Part shown: positions 50,101-61,786 of the stretch, piece after piece
How the letters are laid out: the number at the start of each line of letters is the position of its first letter
Position numbering within the stretch: position 1 is the first letter of the stretch
Assembly: GCA_039881145.1 (NCBI GenBank)
Contig: JAYKKI010000007.1
Location: forward strand, 41,311,001-41,375,000
Source: Druceiella hillmani
Taxonomy: Eukaryota; Arthropoda; Insecta; Lepidoptera; Hepialidae
Length of the DNA stretch: 64,000 bases
Reading direction: 5' to 3'
Made by a program: the position numbers and the translations under genes
The notes under the pieces: model-generated
The model's database searches: none
What the model saw: the letters and a program-made list of their open reading frames with translations, nothing else
Told to the model about the DNA's origin: nothing

Positions 50101-53094
50101 AAATGTTTATAATGTTTATACATATATATATATATATATGTACATTGAGTCAAAAAATGTATATATGTATATTTTATAATTATATTTGTCTATGAAAACA
50201 TAGCGTGTGCATACAGAGGTGTCAAATAAAAAGTTACAAACTAAACTTATCTCTGACATATGTTACAAGTTACCTCTTATCCACTGTACTTGCGCTAATA
50301 TTTTTTGTATATTAAACAAAACAATACGGTATCAATTTTACAAAAATCGAATCTCATATTTACTTGGAACAAAATCTCTTTATATTCAATGGCTTTTGCT
50401 ATTTTCTATCGATAAAATATTGCATTGTTATTGACAAACCTGTAACCAAACATTTTTATTTCTGTTATTTTGAAGCAACTTGTATTTTTTCATGCGACAC
50501 ATTCAGTAAGAAGTTGTGAAATATATTTCTATTAATTATAGGGGACGAGTATGGTCCATAGCCCAGCTTGATTGATTTCCATCAGGTTAGTTAATATTAA
50601 TTAGAGTTAAATGATTATTATTTGGATGTATTTTTACTTGGCCTGCACCAAATTTCGATGCCGTATGTTATCTGCATGGTACTTGACTGGATCAGTAGAG
50701 TGGGCATGGAAATAAAAAAGCAGCACTCTGTTTATTAGTTAGTAGAGTCATAAATCAAAATGATGCCACTAGTTGAATTTTACTTATACTGAGTGACCAT
50801 TTTTTTCCATTCAAGTACATTTAATGGGAATTAATCATATTTTTTAAACAATACATTTTTTAGGATAACAATTAACAGATAGGAGCCTACACTAGGCGTA
50901 GATATTGATTTAGCAATGATATTGATTTAGCAATGAACTGTTTATGTCCCGAACATCTCTTAGTGGCATACCGCTTGTTGTCAAAATTTGTTTCATTTTT
51001 ATATTTGTTGTATTTATTTTACTTTTATTTTTTTTTATTTCCAAGTAAAAAGAAATATCAAACTACTGTGTTTAAAAACTACTCAATTATGTCAAACTGC
51101 ATCAAATATGAATTCGACCTACGTGAGCTGAAGCACAGACAGAAAAATCTAATTTATTTCATAATTTAGGTAAAAAGTAACAATATTTATGAAACACACA
51201 TGCATATATTAGGAGAGAGAAATTGAAATTTATTATGGATAAAATTTAAAATAAATTTTATAAAGCGAGGACATGATAGAATGATGAAAAAGAAGGAAAA
51301 AAGACTATATAAATAAAATAGAAAGAATGTGTCAAGGATCATCATTGGGATGAGGTGCAATATTTCTAAATCTAATATTTTTATATTCGTTTCTATTTCA
51401 GACAAGGAAAGAAGAAATAATCAATAATGCTTTATTATCTCAGGTCTAATAAATAATATTTAGTTTCTTAACAAACCTTAAAAACCTGAAAAAAATAATA
51501 TATTTTTAAACCTTAAAAAAATAATAATTTAACAAAATAAAAATATTTCAACTTACTCATAAAGGCTATATCAGTGCATACTAATAAAAGTTCCATGGCA
51601 CAATCTCTCACTTCCCAATTAACATCATGCATCTTTGCAAAAATGACATCACCTAGTTCGTCTATGACAGATCCATCCGATTCCATCAACAATGCCAAAT
51701 TTGGTGGTAAGAATCTCTCAATAGCTAGTGTACATATTTTTAATACCTGCAGAATTATCTGTAAGTGCAGCACAACAGTTAAAAATCACTTCCAAATATA
51801 ATTTATACACATTTATTTTACATAAAAGATATTGGCTTTTTCACCAGGAAAGTAATAAAAATTGGTTTATTTGTAGCAAAATTATTAAAGAAACTGAATA
51901 ACAAAAATTAACATTTTGAATTGTCTTATCTAAATACAAATAAATTTGCTTAATATGATTTTAAAGTGACCATTTAAAAATGGTCTTATGCAGGAAAAGT
52001 ATAGGATCGTACAAACGCTTGTTTGACGGAATAAATATTTCTTATTAAACTATGGTTTAATTGTCATCATATGATAAGACATTGATCTCGAAAAAGTTTC
52101 AAATTCAACAGAAGAATTGTTTAAGAGATATTTGTCTAGATTATAGCTTGGAGTAGTCCAGATTATAAATGAAATGTGGATAAGTAAACTTAATATATAA
52201 ACAGTGCTGGTATTTATTATTTTTAATTTCAGAATAAAAATTTTGACAAAATTTGAAAATTCAATATGGATGCTGAGAATAAGCACGAAAGCAATTATCA
52301 GTTTTTTCCTCGCCTGAAAATGGAAATAAAAGTTTTACTAAGTTATCTTTTAAATTGATCTATATAATAAAAAAGCGAAATTAAATAACTAGTTTAAAAA
52401 AAAAATATGCCAAGATCATACATAGATTTCCTGTCTGTAGTTTGCACTGTCCAGTTCTACTTTCGAAAAATTGTATGATGCATAAATTATATTACTCAAC
52501 GATTGTTCCAAGTCATATTATAAAAACTGTTCCTATTTTCAATTTAAATATATTATGAGGTTAATGTCTTATTATAAGACAAAACATTTACACCACAATT
52601 CAATAAGAAATTGGGCCTCTAAATTGATGAAAAGCCATTATTTTTGGGGTAATGATTTGTGTCAATAGGAGCGAACATACCGGTCATTTATCTGGAAGAG
52701 CAAATCACAAGGGCGGCATTTTGGCTGTGAATTATATTATATGTTTGTTTCTAAATATATGTTTTTATTTTAGTATAAAATGATTTGATTTTTATTTAAA
52801 AAAAAAGATATAAATTTATAAAAATTTATACATTTAAAGGGTGGCAATTTGTCTTTTTGTTCGGGGTGACGAACATCAAAGTGGGCGTTGGTGTGAATAA
52901 AATTTTATTGTAATGGTATAATAGAATTGTTTTGATCTGACTCTTTGTTATAGAAAAATAACATATATTTTAATACAAATTACATTTTTTTCAATATTTT
53001 CTCAACCACAGTTACATCTATGTGTCTAAGCTGGATTGCTATATTAATTCATCAACACTCTGTGAATATACAAGTTTGTATATAGACACGCACT

Positions 53095-53145
<51 letters not shown>

Positions 53146-53160
53146 CTATATATATATATC

Positions 53161-53191
<31 letters not shown>

Positions 53192-56100
53192 CTATATATA
53201 TATATCTATATATATATATTCATAATTTCTGTCTTGGAAGACTCAAACAGAGTTTTATCAATACTTTTATAAAATGAACAATATAAACTTACCTTCATAG
53301 GTAAATTACTCATTTTCAGTATATTCATCACACAATTGAAAAGGCAAACAACTTCATAGCTCACATGCCAATTCAACGAGTGGCCTTTGACTAAATCATG
53401 AATTAAATTCAATCCTGACAGCATTAGGTTTACATCTTCATGTGTATCGAACATATTGATATTAAATATAAGATTGTCCTGGTCATCGATTGGAACCACA
53501 GCTTGCAGCATGTAGAACAAAGATTGATATACCATGGATGCCTGAGCAGTATCTAACCGGTTCCTTATAGAATATAAACGATTTATGGCATTTATGGTAA
53601 CAGTTTTACAATTTTCTTCCGATAATAAATCTCTAAATTGATAAACTACACGGGTTGTATGCTCGCTTGCCATATCTACCATTTTTGCCATATACATATC
53701 AAAGAAATTAATAGTATTTTCGACTGGTCGATGATAATTTGTACACTTTATGTTACAGAGAATTGGGATCATTGCCACAATGATGAATTGTGTTTCTAAG
53801 TTGTATGTCTTTCCGTTACGTTCAAAAGCCAATAACTCCTTGGTGCCAATTTTATTCCAAAATGTTATGCAATCTACTGAGAACTGTAATATAAGTTGAG
53901 CACATCTCTTAACAGTTAAGTGGTGAACTATGTTAAAGTATAGTAAACATTGCTCCAATACATCTTCTTGTGTAATAATAGAATCTGCCTTTCTATTTAT
54001 AAATCTTTTAGAAATTTTACTCATAAAATCTATATTTAGTATGTACAATAATACTTTATTGTCTCGTGTTAATTCATAAAGACCCATTAAAAGGAAACCT
54101 AACCCAAAATGAAAATGGAATAACTTTGCGATGACAGTGTGGTGCATATATTTGCTTGGATCGCGATGCAACTCATAAAGTATTAATAAAACAGGCATAA
54201 CAGATTTTGTCAATTCGCCATCGTTTTCAGTTGCTATTATTGTGAGTTCGCCATAATATTTTTTTTTTAGGGGTTCTAAAATAGTGTCTAGTATTTTTAA
54301 GCAATTTGCTTCATCATCCATTTCACTTAGCGTCCACAAGAATTTGCTAAGAAATTGACAGGAAGCCCTTGTAACATAAACTGTTTGCTGCTCGCCACAT
54401 ATTTTTAATGCTGCTCTCCACCATTCGTTCTCAATGAGCCAGCTAATACCGGTACTGTGATCAGGTAGGTTCATTAATAAATTTAGAAATGCTATTTTCA
54501 TAGAAGGCTGCTGTAATCCACTGCCCTTAATGAGAAAATTGTCCAATTTCGTAAGGCCTTTATCACAATTTAAAAAAGCGAACTGGAGATCACTTCTTGC
54601 TCGAATGGCTGCCAGATTTACAAGGAAATTTTGAACTGATGGTGTGTATGTTTCAATTTTATCAAGTATAGTCATAAACATTTTCATGATTCGTGGTGAT
54701 TGTGATAATTTGTAACCAAATTCTGTAACCAATTTTATTATTAATATTTTTTTATACAATTTTAATTAAAATAATATTCAATATTAAAAAATATAACACT
54801 AAAGAACAAAAGAATCAACAAAGCAGGAACCAAAATATTATTTATCATTACAACTAAACATATTTATTAAAAAAATAATTTTCTAACATTTTTTCGAAGT
54901 AGAAAAAATTAATCCCCTCTGATTATAAAAACTTCGTAAAACAAATTTAAATTTTAGTTTTAAATTCTTTAATTTCATTTCATTATATTTATTAAAATAA
55001 TTTTAAGGAATTTTTTAATTTCAATGGTTTGATCAATTTAATGCCTAAAAAGTAAGATTTCATTTAAATATTGATCAGAATCCAGTTTTTACTATTATTT
55101 GGTTATTAAATGTATATTATCAATCAATATGATTTCTAAAAGGTGGTATTATGTGAAATAAAGTGACGCAGATTTAAACATGACTTTGTAAAGACTAACA
55201 TGTTTGTAATGTAATTTTCGGAAGATATTTCAGAATCAAACAGGCCTAACTCAAAAAGAGGGGAAACTGAATAAATGTAATAAAACAGCCTAGGATGGAG
55301 AATTCCATAACCTTGAAATGTGAATGTTAAAATCTAAATATTTTTTCGCAAAAGTTACGTTCTTTGAGCTGAGTCATTTTCATTCTGGTGGTGCGATATG
55401 AAGTATGTTCAAAAAATATAGGATTCCATCTTGGCAAAATTATATTTATTCATTCTAAGTTTTTGACATTTATCCCCTTCAAAGGAACCTCTTCAAAATT
55501 ATACATGCTTCTTCCAGTAATTCTGCCACTTTTGGCAATTTTTCTAGAAGTCCACTTTCCGCAAGAAGTACAGCTAGCTCGTTTTTTCATGACATCTTCC
55601 TTTCACTTGTAGATAATGTGAATTACATCAGAAGAATAAGTAGCTGCGTCATAACAATCATGACGGAGTTGTCACTTTTTGCTGCCCATAGCAAAAAGTA
55701 GCCTAGTTGCAAAGCATTACGGAGGTGATATGTAACCTTTTAATAGTATTCTGTGTTATTTTTTAGCGTTCCAATACATAATCATGATACAATATCCCAT
55801 GTGAGTTAAAAAATACCATCAGCATGACTCTGCTCTTGCTCGTTTTTTTGGTTATGGGGATGGTTGATAATTCTACTATGAACACTGAATTTTGGTTTTG
55901 GGTTGTACCCTTATACCCACAACTCATTGTCAGCGAACACACTCTGTTACTTTTTATACACTCCAACATATTCTGCGAAACATTAAAAGCGAATTGCTTG
56001 TATTTTATCATAAACAGTTTTGATCCAGATTTGGAGATCCAGATTGTTGGCCCAAATGGAATCTATTGAGCAATGCTTAATCTAAACTCAATTGTAATCA

Positions 56101-59100
56101 TCCAGACAGTAATTCTAAACTTTCTATAATGAACGAATACATGTATAAAGTCATAATGGGATTTGTTTCCTACTAGCAGGCAATCATCTTTGAAGCTAAT
56201 ATGCCACTCCATAATTTATTTCATAATCATCATCTCAAAAAGTTTGTTGAATTTTACGTTTACATTTGGGTGTTACATATCCATTTTAAAACTCGTTAGA
56301 TCCATATTTAGAGGTTAACATGCAGCGACACATGTAATGTAGAAGGACGGTCTGCACACTTATGCTTGTGTCAGATATATTATTAAATAGAAGGTCAATG
56401 CTTGTAGTATATTTCATCCCGTATTACAAAATGGTTAAAAACTTTTTGAACACACCTCATACGTGCAAGTAGGAAAATGACTAGGTAATATGTAATGAGT
56501 GATGTTGTTAAGAAAAATGAGAGGACAGTTTATACATTTTCATTATTAGTTATAATCAGGTTAAACCTTTTTAGAAATGAGAAACGGAGCAATAAATATT
56601 TAGCGAGGTATTCAAAAAGTTGTATTTAAATTATCAATGAATATTTCAAAACTGTAATTGCTTAGTCAATACACTGTTGAGTTTTAGTTTCTACAGGTTA
56701 AATCTTTATCGTTATATTCAAATATATAATGAAGTATCAATTGTTATTGTTCATAAATTGTTGATTGAAAGAGTTATTTCCACCAGATAATATTTATCTT
56801 GGTAAAGCATTTTTGGGAATCCTTGAGGCTAAGGCTTTCTGTAAAAGAAATCAAGCTCAAACTAGTTGTAAGTTAATGTATAGAAATTTTTGATCAACAT
56901 GAACAATTAATAAAATATGTAAATTAAGATAAAGCAAAAAGTCATAGTTTTTCTTATTTTTGTTCATTAATCAAATTGTCTTTAATTGTAATATGTTTAT
57001 TTATATCACCTTGGATAGTTTTTTTTTAAAATAAGCTTAATAGTAAATGTCATTATGTTCATATGTCTTCTATGACATCTAACTGTATAATGCATATATA
57101 ATAATTTACGTACAAAACAATAATTATAGTTTTCAATCATAAGTTATATGCAGAGTCCATTTTTAGCACAAATAAGTTTTGCCAAGTGAATTTCTCCTCT
57201 CTTTCTTTTTTTTAAATATGAAAGAAAATAATTATTAAAAAAATTATTATTCACTAAAAAAAATTATTTAAAAAGGTTTACCACTGACAAACAATTTCTG
57301 ACGGTTAAATTTCAAAAGTCTATTCATGCAATTTTTTCATTAATTTCCCTGCTTGAAAATCATTTTGTTTAATATTTAAAAATTTGTGTTTTTATTTGTA
57401 TATTAGAACAAATAAGAATATAAATTTTTAATAACAAAAATTGCTAATTAACTTAAAAAAGCTTTGAGAAACGATTGCTTGCAAAAACACAATTATAAAC
57501 AGTTAGCTATTGCTCGTAGCTTCGCTCGCAAGAAATTAGTTTTGTTGGAACAGTCAATTTTCTACATCCCGTCTGCATAAATCAGACTATATACATCCTA
57601 AATTTCCTGAAAATTGGTTGAATAGTCATCCACGAAAGTAGAAAAACAAACGAACAAATAAAGAAATTTACTTACAGTTGTATGAAAAAAATTTTGTATG
57701 AAGGTTTGATAATAAGTGTCCTTATATACAAGGTTTGGTAATAGTCTATAAAAAATGAAAATATATGTTGGAAATTTAAGGAGATATTCTCACAAAGTAG
57801 TCAGAAAAATGGATTTTACAAAAATGTCATGTATTAAAAATTTAAAAAGTTACGGAGGTTTCTATTCAAGCACTCGGCTGTCGAAACATTATATTGCTCA
57901 GGACCTAATTTGCAAATGCTCATTATGATTACAAATTCTTTTTCAAGAATAAACAAATTTGAAATAAATCCATTTTACTGCCTAATCTTTTTCTCAGAAA
58001 GGGCACATGTTACAGAATATCTCGTAAAAGAATAAAAAATTATTAAGTAGTTATTATACTTGTAGCTTTGGATGGAAAACCATTAAACAAATTTTAGTAA
58101 ACCTTTAAGTTATACTGAGAATTTTAGAGTACTACAGTTATTGTTGAGTGTGTTTTATATACTTTTCGAAAAAAATTGTTACAAAGGAAATAAACGTTAA
58201 GGTAGACAAAAAAACTTAATTCTAAATGAATATAGTAATGAAATTCATCATGGAAAACAATACACTGTAGGGACTGAAAGCTCATTTACTAGAGCATTAG
58301 CAAAAGAGATAGATAAAGTGATAGCAACTCGAGTATTTTACATCTTAAACACACGTACACATTATACTACAAAGTTTTTTGCAGTAATTTCGATGATTAG
58401 TATTTATTTGATGTTTTGAGAGTATCATGTTGATATTAAATTTGAGACTTCACTACATGTAGTTTAGGATTTCAAATTGTTTTAAAGTCAAATGTAACTC
58501 AACTTGATTGATAATTTCATATTCATCAATTGATAAAGCATTGAAGTTTTTTAAGCAAGTAAACATTTTTAATTACATGTCCATAATAATTATTTTTAAA
58601 TTTAAAATTATTTTTTTGAACAATGATTTTTTTCTGACTATTCCTATAATTACGCAAGTTTTTTTCCCAAATTACTTAAAAATTAATTCACCGATTTACA
58701 TGAACCAAATTTAATTGATTTTGTTAATAATTTTTTTTGTATAAAAAAATTATGATTATGTAGTATTTACTATTTTTTTAGTCCTCAAAGCAAGGAATAA
58801 TTAAAATTTTTAACAAGCGGCTATTTTCTTTAAAGTGATCACTGTATTCTAATTCAAGTGAGAATCGTAATTTGACTCATTTTTTATTGTTACTTTTTTA
58901 CTTGTATCAGGGATTACCATTGATGATATAATGCGACATCTGAATCATTCAAATTTTTTCGGCCTCCACTTTCGGTTTCAATAAAGTCATATTTACCAAT
59001 ATTTTTAATGGATATTGTGCAATTTATTTTTCAAAATTTGAATAAAAATACTAGAATATACTATTATAACCCTAAAAGTATAACACTAATTATGGAAACT

Positions 59101-59434
59101 TTGCAAGTCATTGATAATCTTTGTAATATTAGTTATTAAAAAGGTGTTCTGAAATACATAACAATGACATTACAGGCAACATGCAGCCATTTGCAGTTAA
59201 CCTTATCTCAGGAACAGTTATTTAAATATATAAAAAAAATTCAACAATGTATTATCAGGGAATCTATTTCGTAAAATCAAGGCCGTTTATATGCAAACAA
59301 ACCTTACCTTGTTCATCTTTACTTCCAAGGTGAGATAATAAATGTTCGGCAAAGTAACCATTCAAAACATATCCAGGTTGTGTAAATTTCTCAAAAAGTT
59401 GAGTTAATTTTTGTTCATATCTTTTGATCTCCAT
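35907..59434 (-). CDS. BRAT1 ortholog (BRCA1-associated ATM activator 1), five coding exons
   Basis: Coding exons: 59434-59308, 54722-53293, 51758-51557, 43469-43294 and 36866-35907, total 2895 bases, 964 residues. All introns are GT-AG and exon phases match (1, 0, 1, 0). Human BRAT1 is about 821 residues. The N-terminal 90 residues align with it without gaps by eye, as do the tandem HEAT motifs NWEVRD (residues 566-571, human WEVRDSALEFL) and NWEV (698-701, human DWEVRAQGLEL), and the C-terminal LDCY (human ADCY). The family protein is a HEAT-repeat scaffold, first described as a BRCA1/ATM partner. It is now known to bind the INTS9-INTS11 module of Integrator, with its C-terminal tail reaching the INTS11 active site. 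The extra length lies mostly in an acidic, probably disordered linker before the C-terminus (about residues 815-900). No stops or frameshifts interrupt the exons, so the gene looks functional. Exons are invaded by nothing, introns by many transposons. Confidence 0.9.
38997..39910 (+). mobile_element. Tc1-like element, decayed, in BRAT1 intron 4
   Basis: The left end (from 38998) begins with an inverted repeat containing ggtcaaaagtttgagaccac. The right end reads cttttgaactgtaccactgt, an imperfect inverted match. Both are flanked by TA, the Tc1/mariner target. In between, the plus strand encodes a broken N-terminal helix-turn-helix region ([19 protein letters not shown]), then [12 protein letters not shown] at about 39584-39620. 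This is the conserved GRPR linker region of Tc1-like transposases, with the GRPR motif itself damaged. The catalytic domain is largely gone, so it is non-functional. Confidence 0.75.
39911..40835 (+). pseudogene. P-element / THAP9-like transposase, C-terminal fragment
   Basis: A plus-strand frame of about 135 codons (to a stop near 40336) reads [44 protein letters not shown], then [18 protein letters not shown] and [17 protein letters not shown]. The series (SQ-HLE-FFSA, NNPT-QF-AAYK-LL) is diagnostic of P-element and THAP9 transposases. Past the stop, broken frames continue to [16 protein letters not shown] and AYPTKDVF, matching the family's YIAG and C-x-x-C end. No THAP domain or terminal repeats were found. 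It abuts the right end of the Tc1-like element exactly, so the Tc1 probably landed in it and the upstream part is lost or unreadable. Opposite strand to BRAT1. Confidence 0.8.
40975..41121. repeat. 34-bp direct repeat pair
   Basis: The block starting cacattttctttctctcttc and ending catagccagt occurs at 40975-41008 and 41088-41121, 113 bases apart. Each is preceded by a related gagagag/gtgcg stretch. It lies between the P-like fragment and a TA microsatellite and may be part of the P-like element's 3' region. Confidence 0.8.
41127..41177. repeat. AT microsatellite
   Basis: About 50 bases of uninterrupted AT repeats directly after the second 34-bp block. Confidence 0.95.
41730..42600 (+). mobile_element. 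Possible piggyBac-like remnant
   Basis: A GC-rich opening (gagtgccgacgagcacc, 41737) next to a TTAA is followed by a short plus-strand frame rich in acidic residues ([19 protein letters not shown], about 42067-42125). Acidic N-termini of this kind occur in piggyBac transposases. No catalytic domain is present and no matching right end was found, so this is speculative. Confidence 0.2.
43294..43469 (-). CDS. BRAT1 exon 4 (residues 587-645)
   Basis: It runs from the acceptor tgttttttcag to the donor GTAATG. The 176-base frame reads [20 protein letters not shown], then [17 protein letters not shown], matching human ESYVRASAVTAMGQLSS. The first two bases complete the lysine codon begun at the end of exon 3. 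No long open frame exists around it on this strand, so it is easily missed by ORF length alone. Confidence 0.9.
44420..46420 (-). pseudogene. hAT transposon of the ZMYM1/TTF type, decayed, in BRAT1 intron 3
   Basis: Minus-strand pieces in N-to-C order. A piece ending [19 protein letters not shown] lies at about 46340-46284. A TTF-type zinc finger region ([23 protein letters not shown]) lies at about 46250-46160. [20 protein letters not shown] follows, then [20 protein letters not shown] and VREAG at 45849-45600 (DUF4371 region). [20 protein letters not shown] and [16 protein letters not shown] lie at 45540-45380 (catalytic-domain start, GFDSAAVM for the usual GYDGAA-M). The hATC dimerisation region ([19 protein letters not shown]) is at about 44640-44600, ending NHEY near 44440. 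Stops and frameshifts break it repeatedly, and much of the middle is missing. Same strand as BRAT1. Eight-base target duplications were not found. Confidence 0.85.
46430..46700. repeat. LINE-tail-like and lineage-marker repeat ends
   Basis: The stretch ttctcgagttataaacgtac ... gacagacagatgttgcattt (46461-46510) resembles the tail region of dispersed insect elements. At 46664, gcgcgagtccgactcgcac followed by atgaccgg resembles the end of a repeat I associate with lepidopteran genomes. Both assignments are from memory. Confidence 0.4.
47658..47711. repeat. 26-bp tandem duplication
   Basis: The block acatgcgtgaaaagtcttac followed by acaa occurs twice in direct succession. Confidence 0.85.
48478..48745. 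repeat. 65-bp tandem repeat, about 4 copies
   Basis: The block atggtagagaaagatctatg recurs at 48482, 48547, 48612 and 48677, an exact 65-base period with few differences between units. It is in BRAT1 intron 3. Sequence is unrelated to the other 65-bp array at 15.7 kb. A separate short duplication (attgttgaatttctat) follows at 48779. Confidence 0.9.
49566..49645. repeat. Foldback hairpin, about 34-bp arms
   Basis: Arms reading ttacctgttcggtatatctt ... and ... aaccgaataggtaa pair over about 34 bases with two or three mismatches around a 6-base loop. It is a MITE-like or foldback insertion in BRAT1 intron 3. If transcribed with the intron it would form a stable stem. Confidence 0.7.
51557..51758 (-). 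CDS. BRAT1 exon 3 (residues 520-586)
   Basis: The acceptor cacttacag is followed by a frame beginning [20 protein letters not shown], passing [20 protein letters not shown], and ending at the donor A|GTAAGT (phase 1). [12 protein letters not shown] is the strongest single match to human BRAT1 (CWEVRDSALEFL). A second possible acceptor lies 12 bases in (ctgcag, exon start 51746), which would drop IILQ without changing frame. Confidence 0.92.
53095..53220. repeat. TA microsatellite beside BRAT1 exon 2 donor
   Basis: About 125 bases of TA with scattered interruptions (tatatctata). Its right end is only about 70 bases from the exon 2 splice donor at 53292. It generates the spurious NIYI-type extension of the exon 2 frame. 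Confidence 0.95.
53293..54722 (-). CDS. BRAT1 exon 2 (residues 43-519), large exon
   Basis: It is entered from the acceptor ggttacag with two bases finishing a glutamate codon, then [20 protein letters not shown]. It ends SNLPMK at donor GTAAGT, phase 0. The 1430-base exon encodes half of the protein: an all-helical array of HEAT repeats (for example [20 protein letters not shown], aligned with human SLRLAGTFAAQENCFQYL). The frame remains open upstream into the intron only by chance; the phase match to exon 1 fixes the start. Confidence 0.92.
55385..56011 (-). pseudogene. mariner-family transposase fossil in BRAT1 intron 1
   Basis: Minus-strand frames read [20 protein letters not shown] then YHDYVLER (56011-55763), matching the mariner KSR-KVMLIVFFD-RGI-HHE block. 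After frameshifts comes FLRKVDF, KNCQKW, and a damaged FEGDK C-terminus near 55490-55470. Catalytic residues are mostly unreadable. Same strand as BRAT1, and different in sequence from the mariner at 25.3 kb. Confidence 0.7.
56100..59300. other. BRAT1 intron 1, remaining part
   Basis: AT-rich, with no exon or intact element recognised. At about 57500-57660, the motif ctcgtagcttcgctcgca followed by ttggttgaatagtcatccac looks like the 3' tail of a common dispersed LINE-type repeat. Confidence 0.4.
59308..59434 (-). CDS. BRAT1 exon 1 (start codon, residues 1-42)
   Basis: The ATG at 59434 (context aaacATGg, good) begins [17 protein letters not shown]. The exon continues [20 protein letters not shown] and ends with a single base before donor GTAAGG (59307). 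It aligns with human DPRQPVADDTCLEKLLDWF in length and spacing. A longer frame exists upstream, but without an ATG. Confidence 0.82.
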
Positions 59435-60304
59435 GTTTGTAAAGGACTCCAACAAACAAATTACGATTAAAGTCTCATTTAATAATTCTTATGTTGTTTC
59501 AAATTCAAGCAAGGAGTACAGAACTTTTTACACTAAAATTTTTTATAAAAAACCAACTTCAAAAACTAGAAATCTTAGTTATGAACTATATAATAAAAAT
59601 ATCACGTAGTTGTTAATCAATATACTAAAGCACATTGCGATCCTACGATGAGTGCACAGTACAATAATAATGAGATAAAGTCATATCAAATCAAATGGCA
59701 TATAACTGACAGTTACTTTTTCGAATCTTAGGATACTTTCTTAATTTAATTGTCAACATTAAGCTTAGCTATCTAGGTATAGGCTTGAAAAAGTTAGATT
59801 TTCATAATGAATACAAATTTATTTCATGACCATGTAAGTTTCTTAGCTAGAAAATATAGCAATATTTTCGGGGGAGTTTGTACAGTAATTTACACGGTAA
59901 TTTGATTTTGATAAGATGGCCAATCAAAATATTTCAGTGTTCTTTCACAATATGTCTCTAATCACTGCTCCAATCATTTATTTCTAATAATATCAATAAA
60001 CTATGGCTTTTAGTACATACCAACTGCTGAGAACATTATTTTCTTTAAAAAAATTCCAAAAAAATAAATACTTTTGAATATAAAATTGAAATTGATCTCA
60101 CATTTTTTAAACGTTTATATTATTTTTTCTATTTCTTTCGTTAAATGTAATCATCTCCTAGCAATATAACCTGATAACGAATCGCAAAATAGTATGTGAC
60201 AGCAAATTTGGTATGAGGACATATCATCAATATGATTGGATAAGATTTACAATCTTTTCGTATATCCATACGTATTCAAATGTTCTGTACGAATTTTTTA
60301 CATA

Positions 60305-60600
60305 AAAATGATAAATTAATATAATTTCATTTCACTATATGAAAACATGTGTATTCATCCTACGTCTCTCATTATTGGCATACGTTAGAAAAAAAAATAA
60401 ACAAAACTTAAGAATCTAAAGGAATAGTGGGTTCTAGCGCTTTGAATCCCAATACGAGTCAAGGAGCATTCTCAGTATAGTAGAGAAAGAGCCAAACGGG
60501 TTACTTCGCTACTGATAACTTATCTTTATTTAAATGGCCATCTTATCTGCACATATAGATTAATATGGGAAATGGCAAGGTTTTATTATTAATTTTATAT
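60305..60600 (+). repeat. Dispersed repeat, copy B (pair with 33.5 kb)
   Basis: Upstream of BRAT1. It shares ordered blocks with 33540-33790. This copy contains an extra GC-richer insert (gggttctagcgctttgaatc ... gggttacttcgctactgata) that copy A lacks or has lost. Confidence 0.55.
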
Positions 60601-61096
60601 TGAAATATGAAATAAATATAACTTAATAACAATTATTTATGAATAAATATTTATTTTTGTAGTTACTTAAGATTTAAATTTCCAAAAAATTATTAAATGT
60701 AGGTTGATTTAATTTTTATAGTTATGAAAGATGTCAGTTTTCAAAAATAGTGCATTAGAGGTTTATTAAAAAATTTAAGTATTAATATATCTTTATGTTT
60801 TAAGCTCTAAAATGGCTTTAAAAAAATATGACCCTGAATTGTCCTAATTTACCTAATTATTTTAATAAAGATATTACTCTGAATTGTCCTAATTTACCAC
60901 AACATACTGGAATTGGAACATTGCTACTGATATTTTACAATTTTGGGCTAAAGAAATGTACCGATTATCAACAACCAAAATTTCAATGATAGATTCTTGC
61001 TACAATCAGAATTTGTTCAATATTCATTTATTGAAAGAAGTAAAAGTTTAGAATGCAAATTTCCAAAAGGTTTTAGTAAAGTGTAGTACCTGAATA

Positions 61097-61245
61097 TTAT
61101 ACTAATATAATTTTGTCATATGTTGCGGGGTTTCTTTTTATGCTAGGATTATCCTGTTGCGTGCTATTATGTTTTTGAGTCCATTTTGTTAGGCAGAGAG
61201 CTGATACAGACTTTGGAATTCGCATAGTTTCTCCTCGACACATAT
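61097..61245 (-). CDS. Coding-like segment, unrecognised
   Basis: After a strong acceptor (gttttagtttttttctag) an open frame reads MCRGETMRIPKSVSALCLTK and continues about 30 residues to TAA at 61097. Composition looks protein-like rather than random, but I match it to no family and found no partner exon with certainty. It could be a terminal exon or a transposon relic. Confidence 0.25.
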
Positions 61246-61786
61246 CTAGAAAAAAACTAAAACGTTGCCCATTTTTATGGGGCAATACAAATTTTATCAA
61301 CAAATTTTTTTAAATAAAACATTTAGCATTTTTCTCTTATTTTTTCTGAATATATTTTTTTTTAATAATTAAGATTACCTTTTCAATCGCTATTTAATTT
61401 TGTTTTTTTTACTGATTTTCATGACATTTATGTATAGCCCAAGTTAGGAAATGAACGAGCATTTAATTTTGAATAATACCAAACTTCAAATACAAGCATT
61501 TGAAGCTTGGTATAATCCAAATATCCCCAATATCTGGGACCAAGTTTGATATCTTCTGTAATTTCGCTCGAAAATTCATATTATAATTTTCAAAATACAG
61601 ATATTTCATTGAACAGAAAAGCAACATTGCGTCTATGCAAATATACTTATCACTCGAAAATTCGTGAAAGCGGCGATTGAAATTTTGTGTATATCAACCA
61701 AATCTTAAAACTTTAAAATAAAAAGTATATCGAAATAATCAGTACATGATTTAAAAGACAAACATGAAAGAATATGAATTTGCGAT

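Noticed and set aside
53022..53225. Plus-strand frame of 67 residues
   Set aside because: Almost entirely the TA microsatellite next to BRAT1 exon 2.
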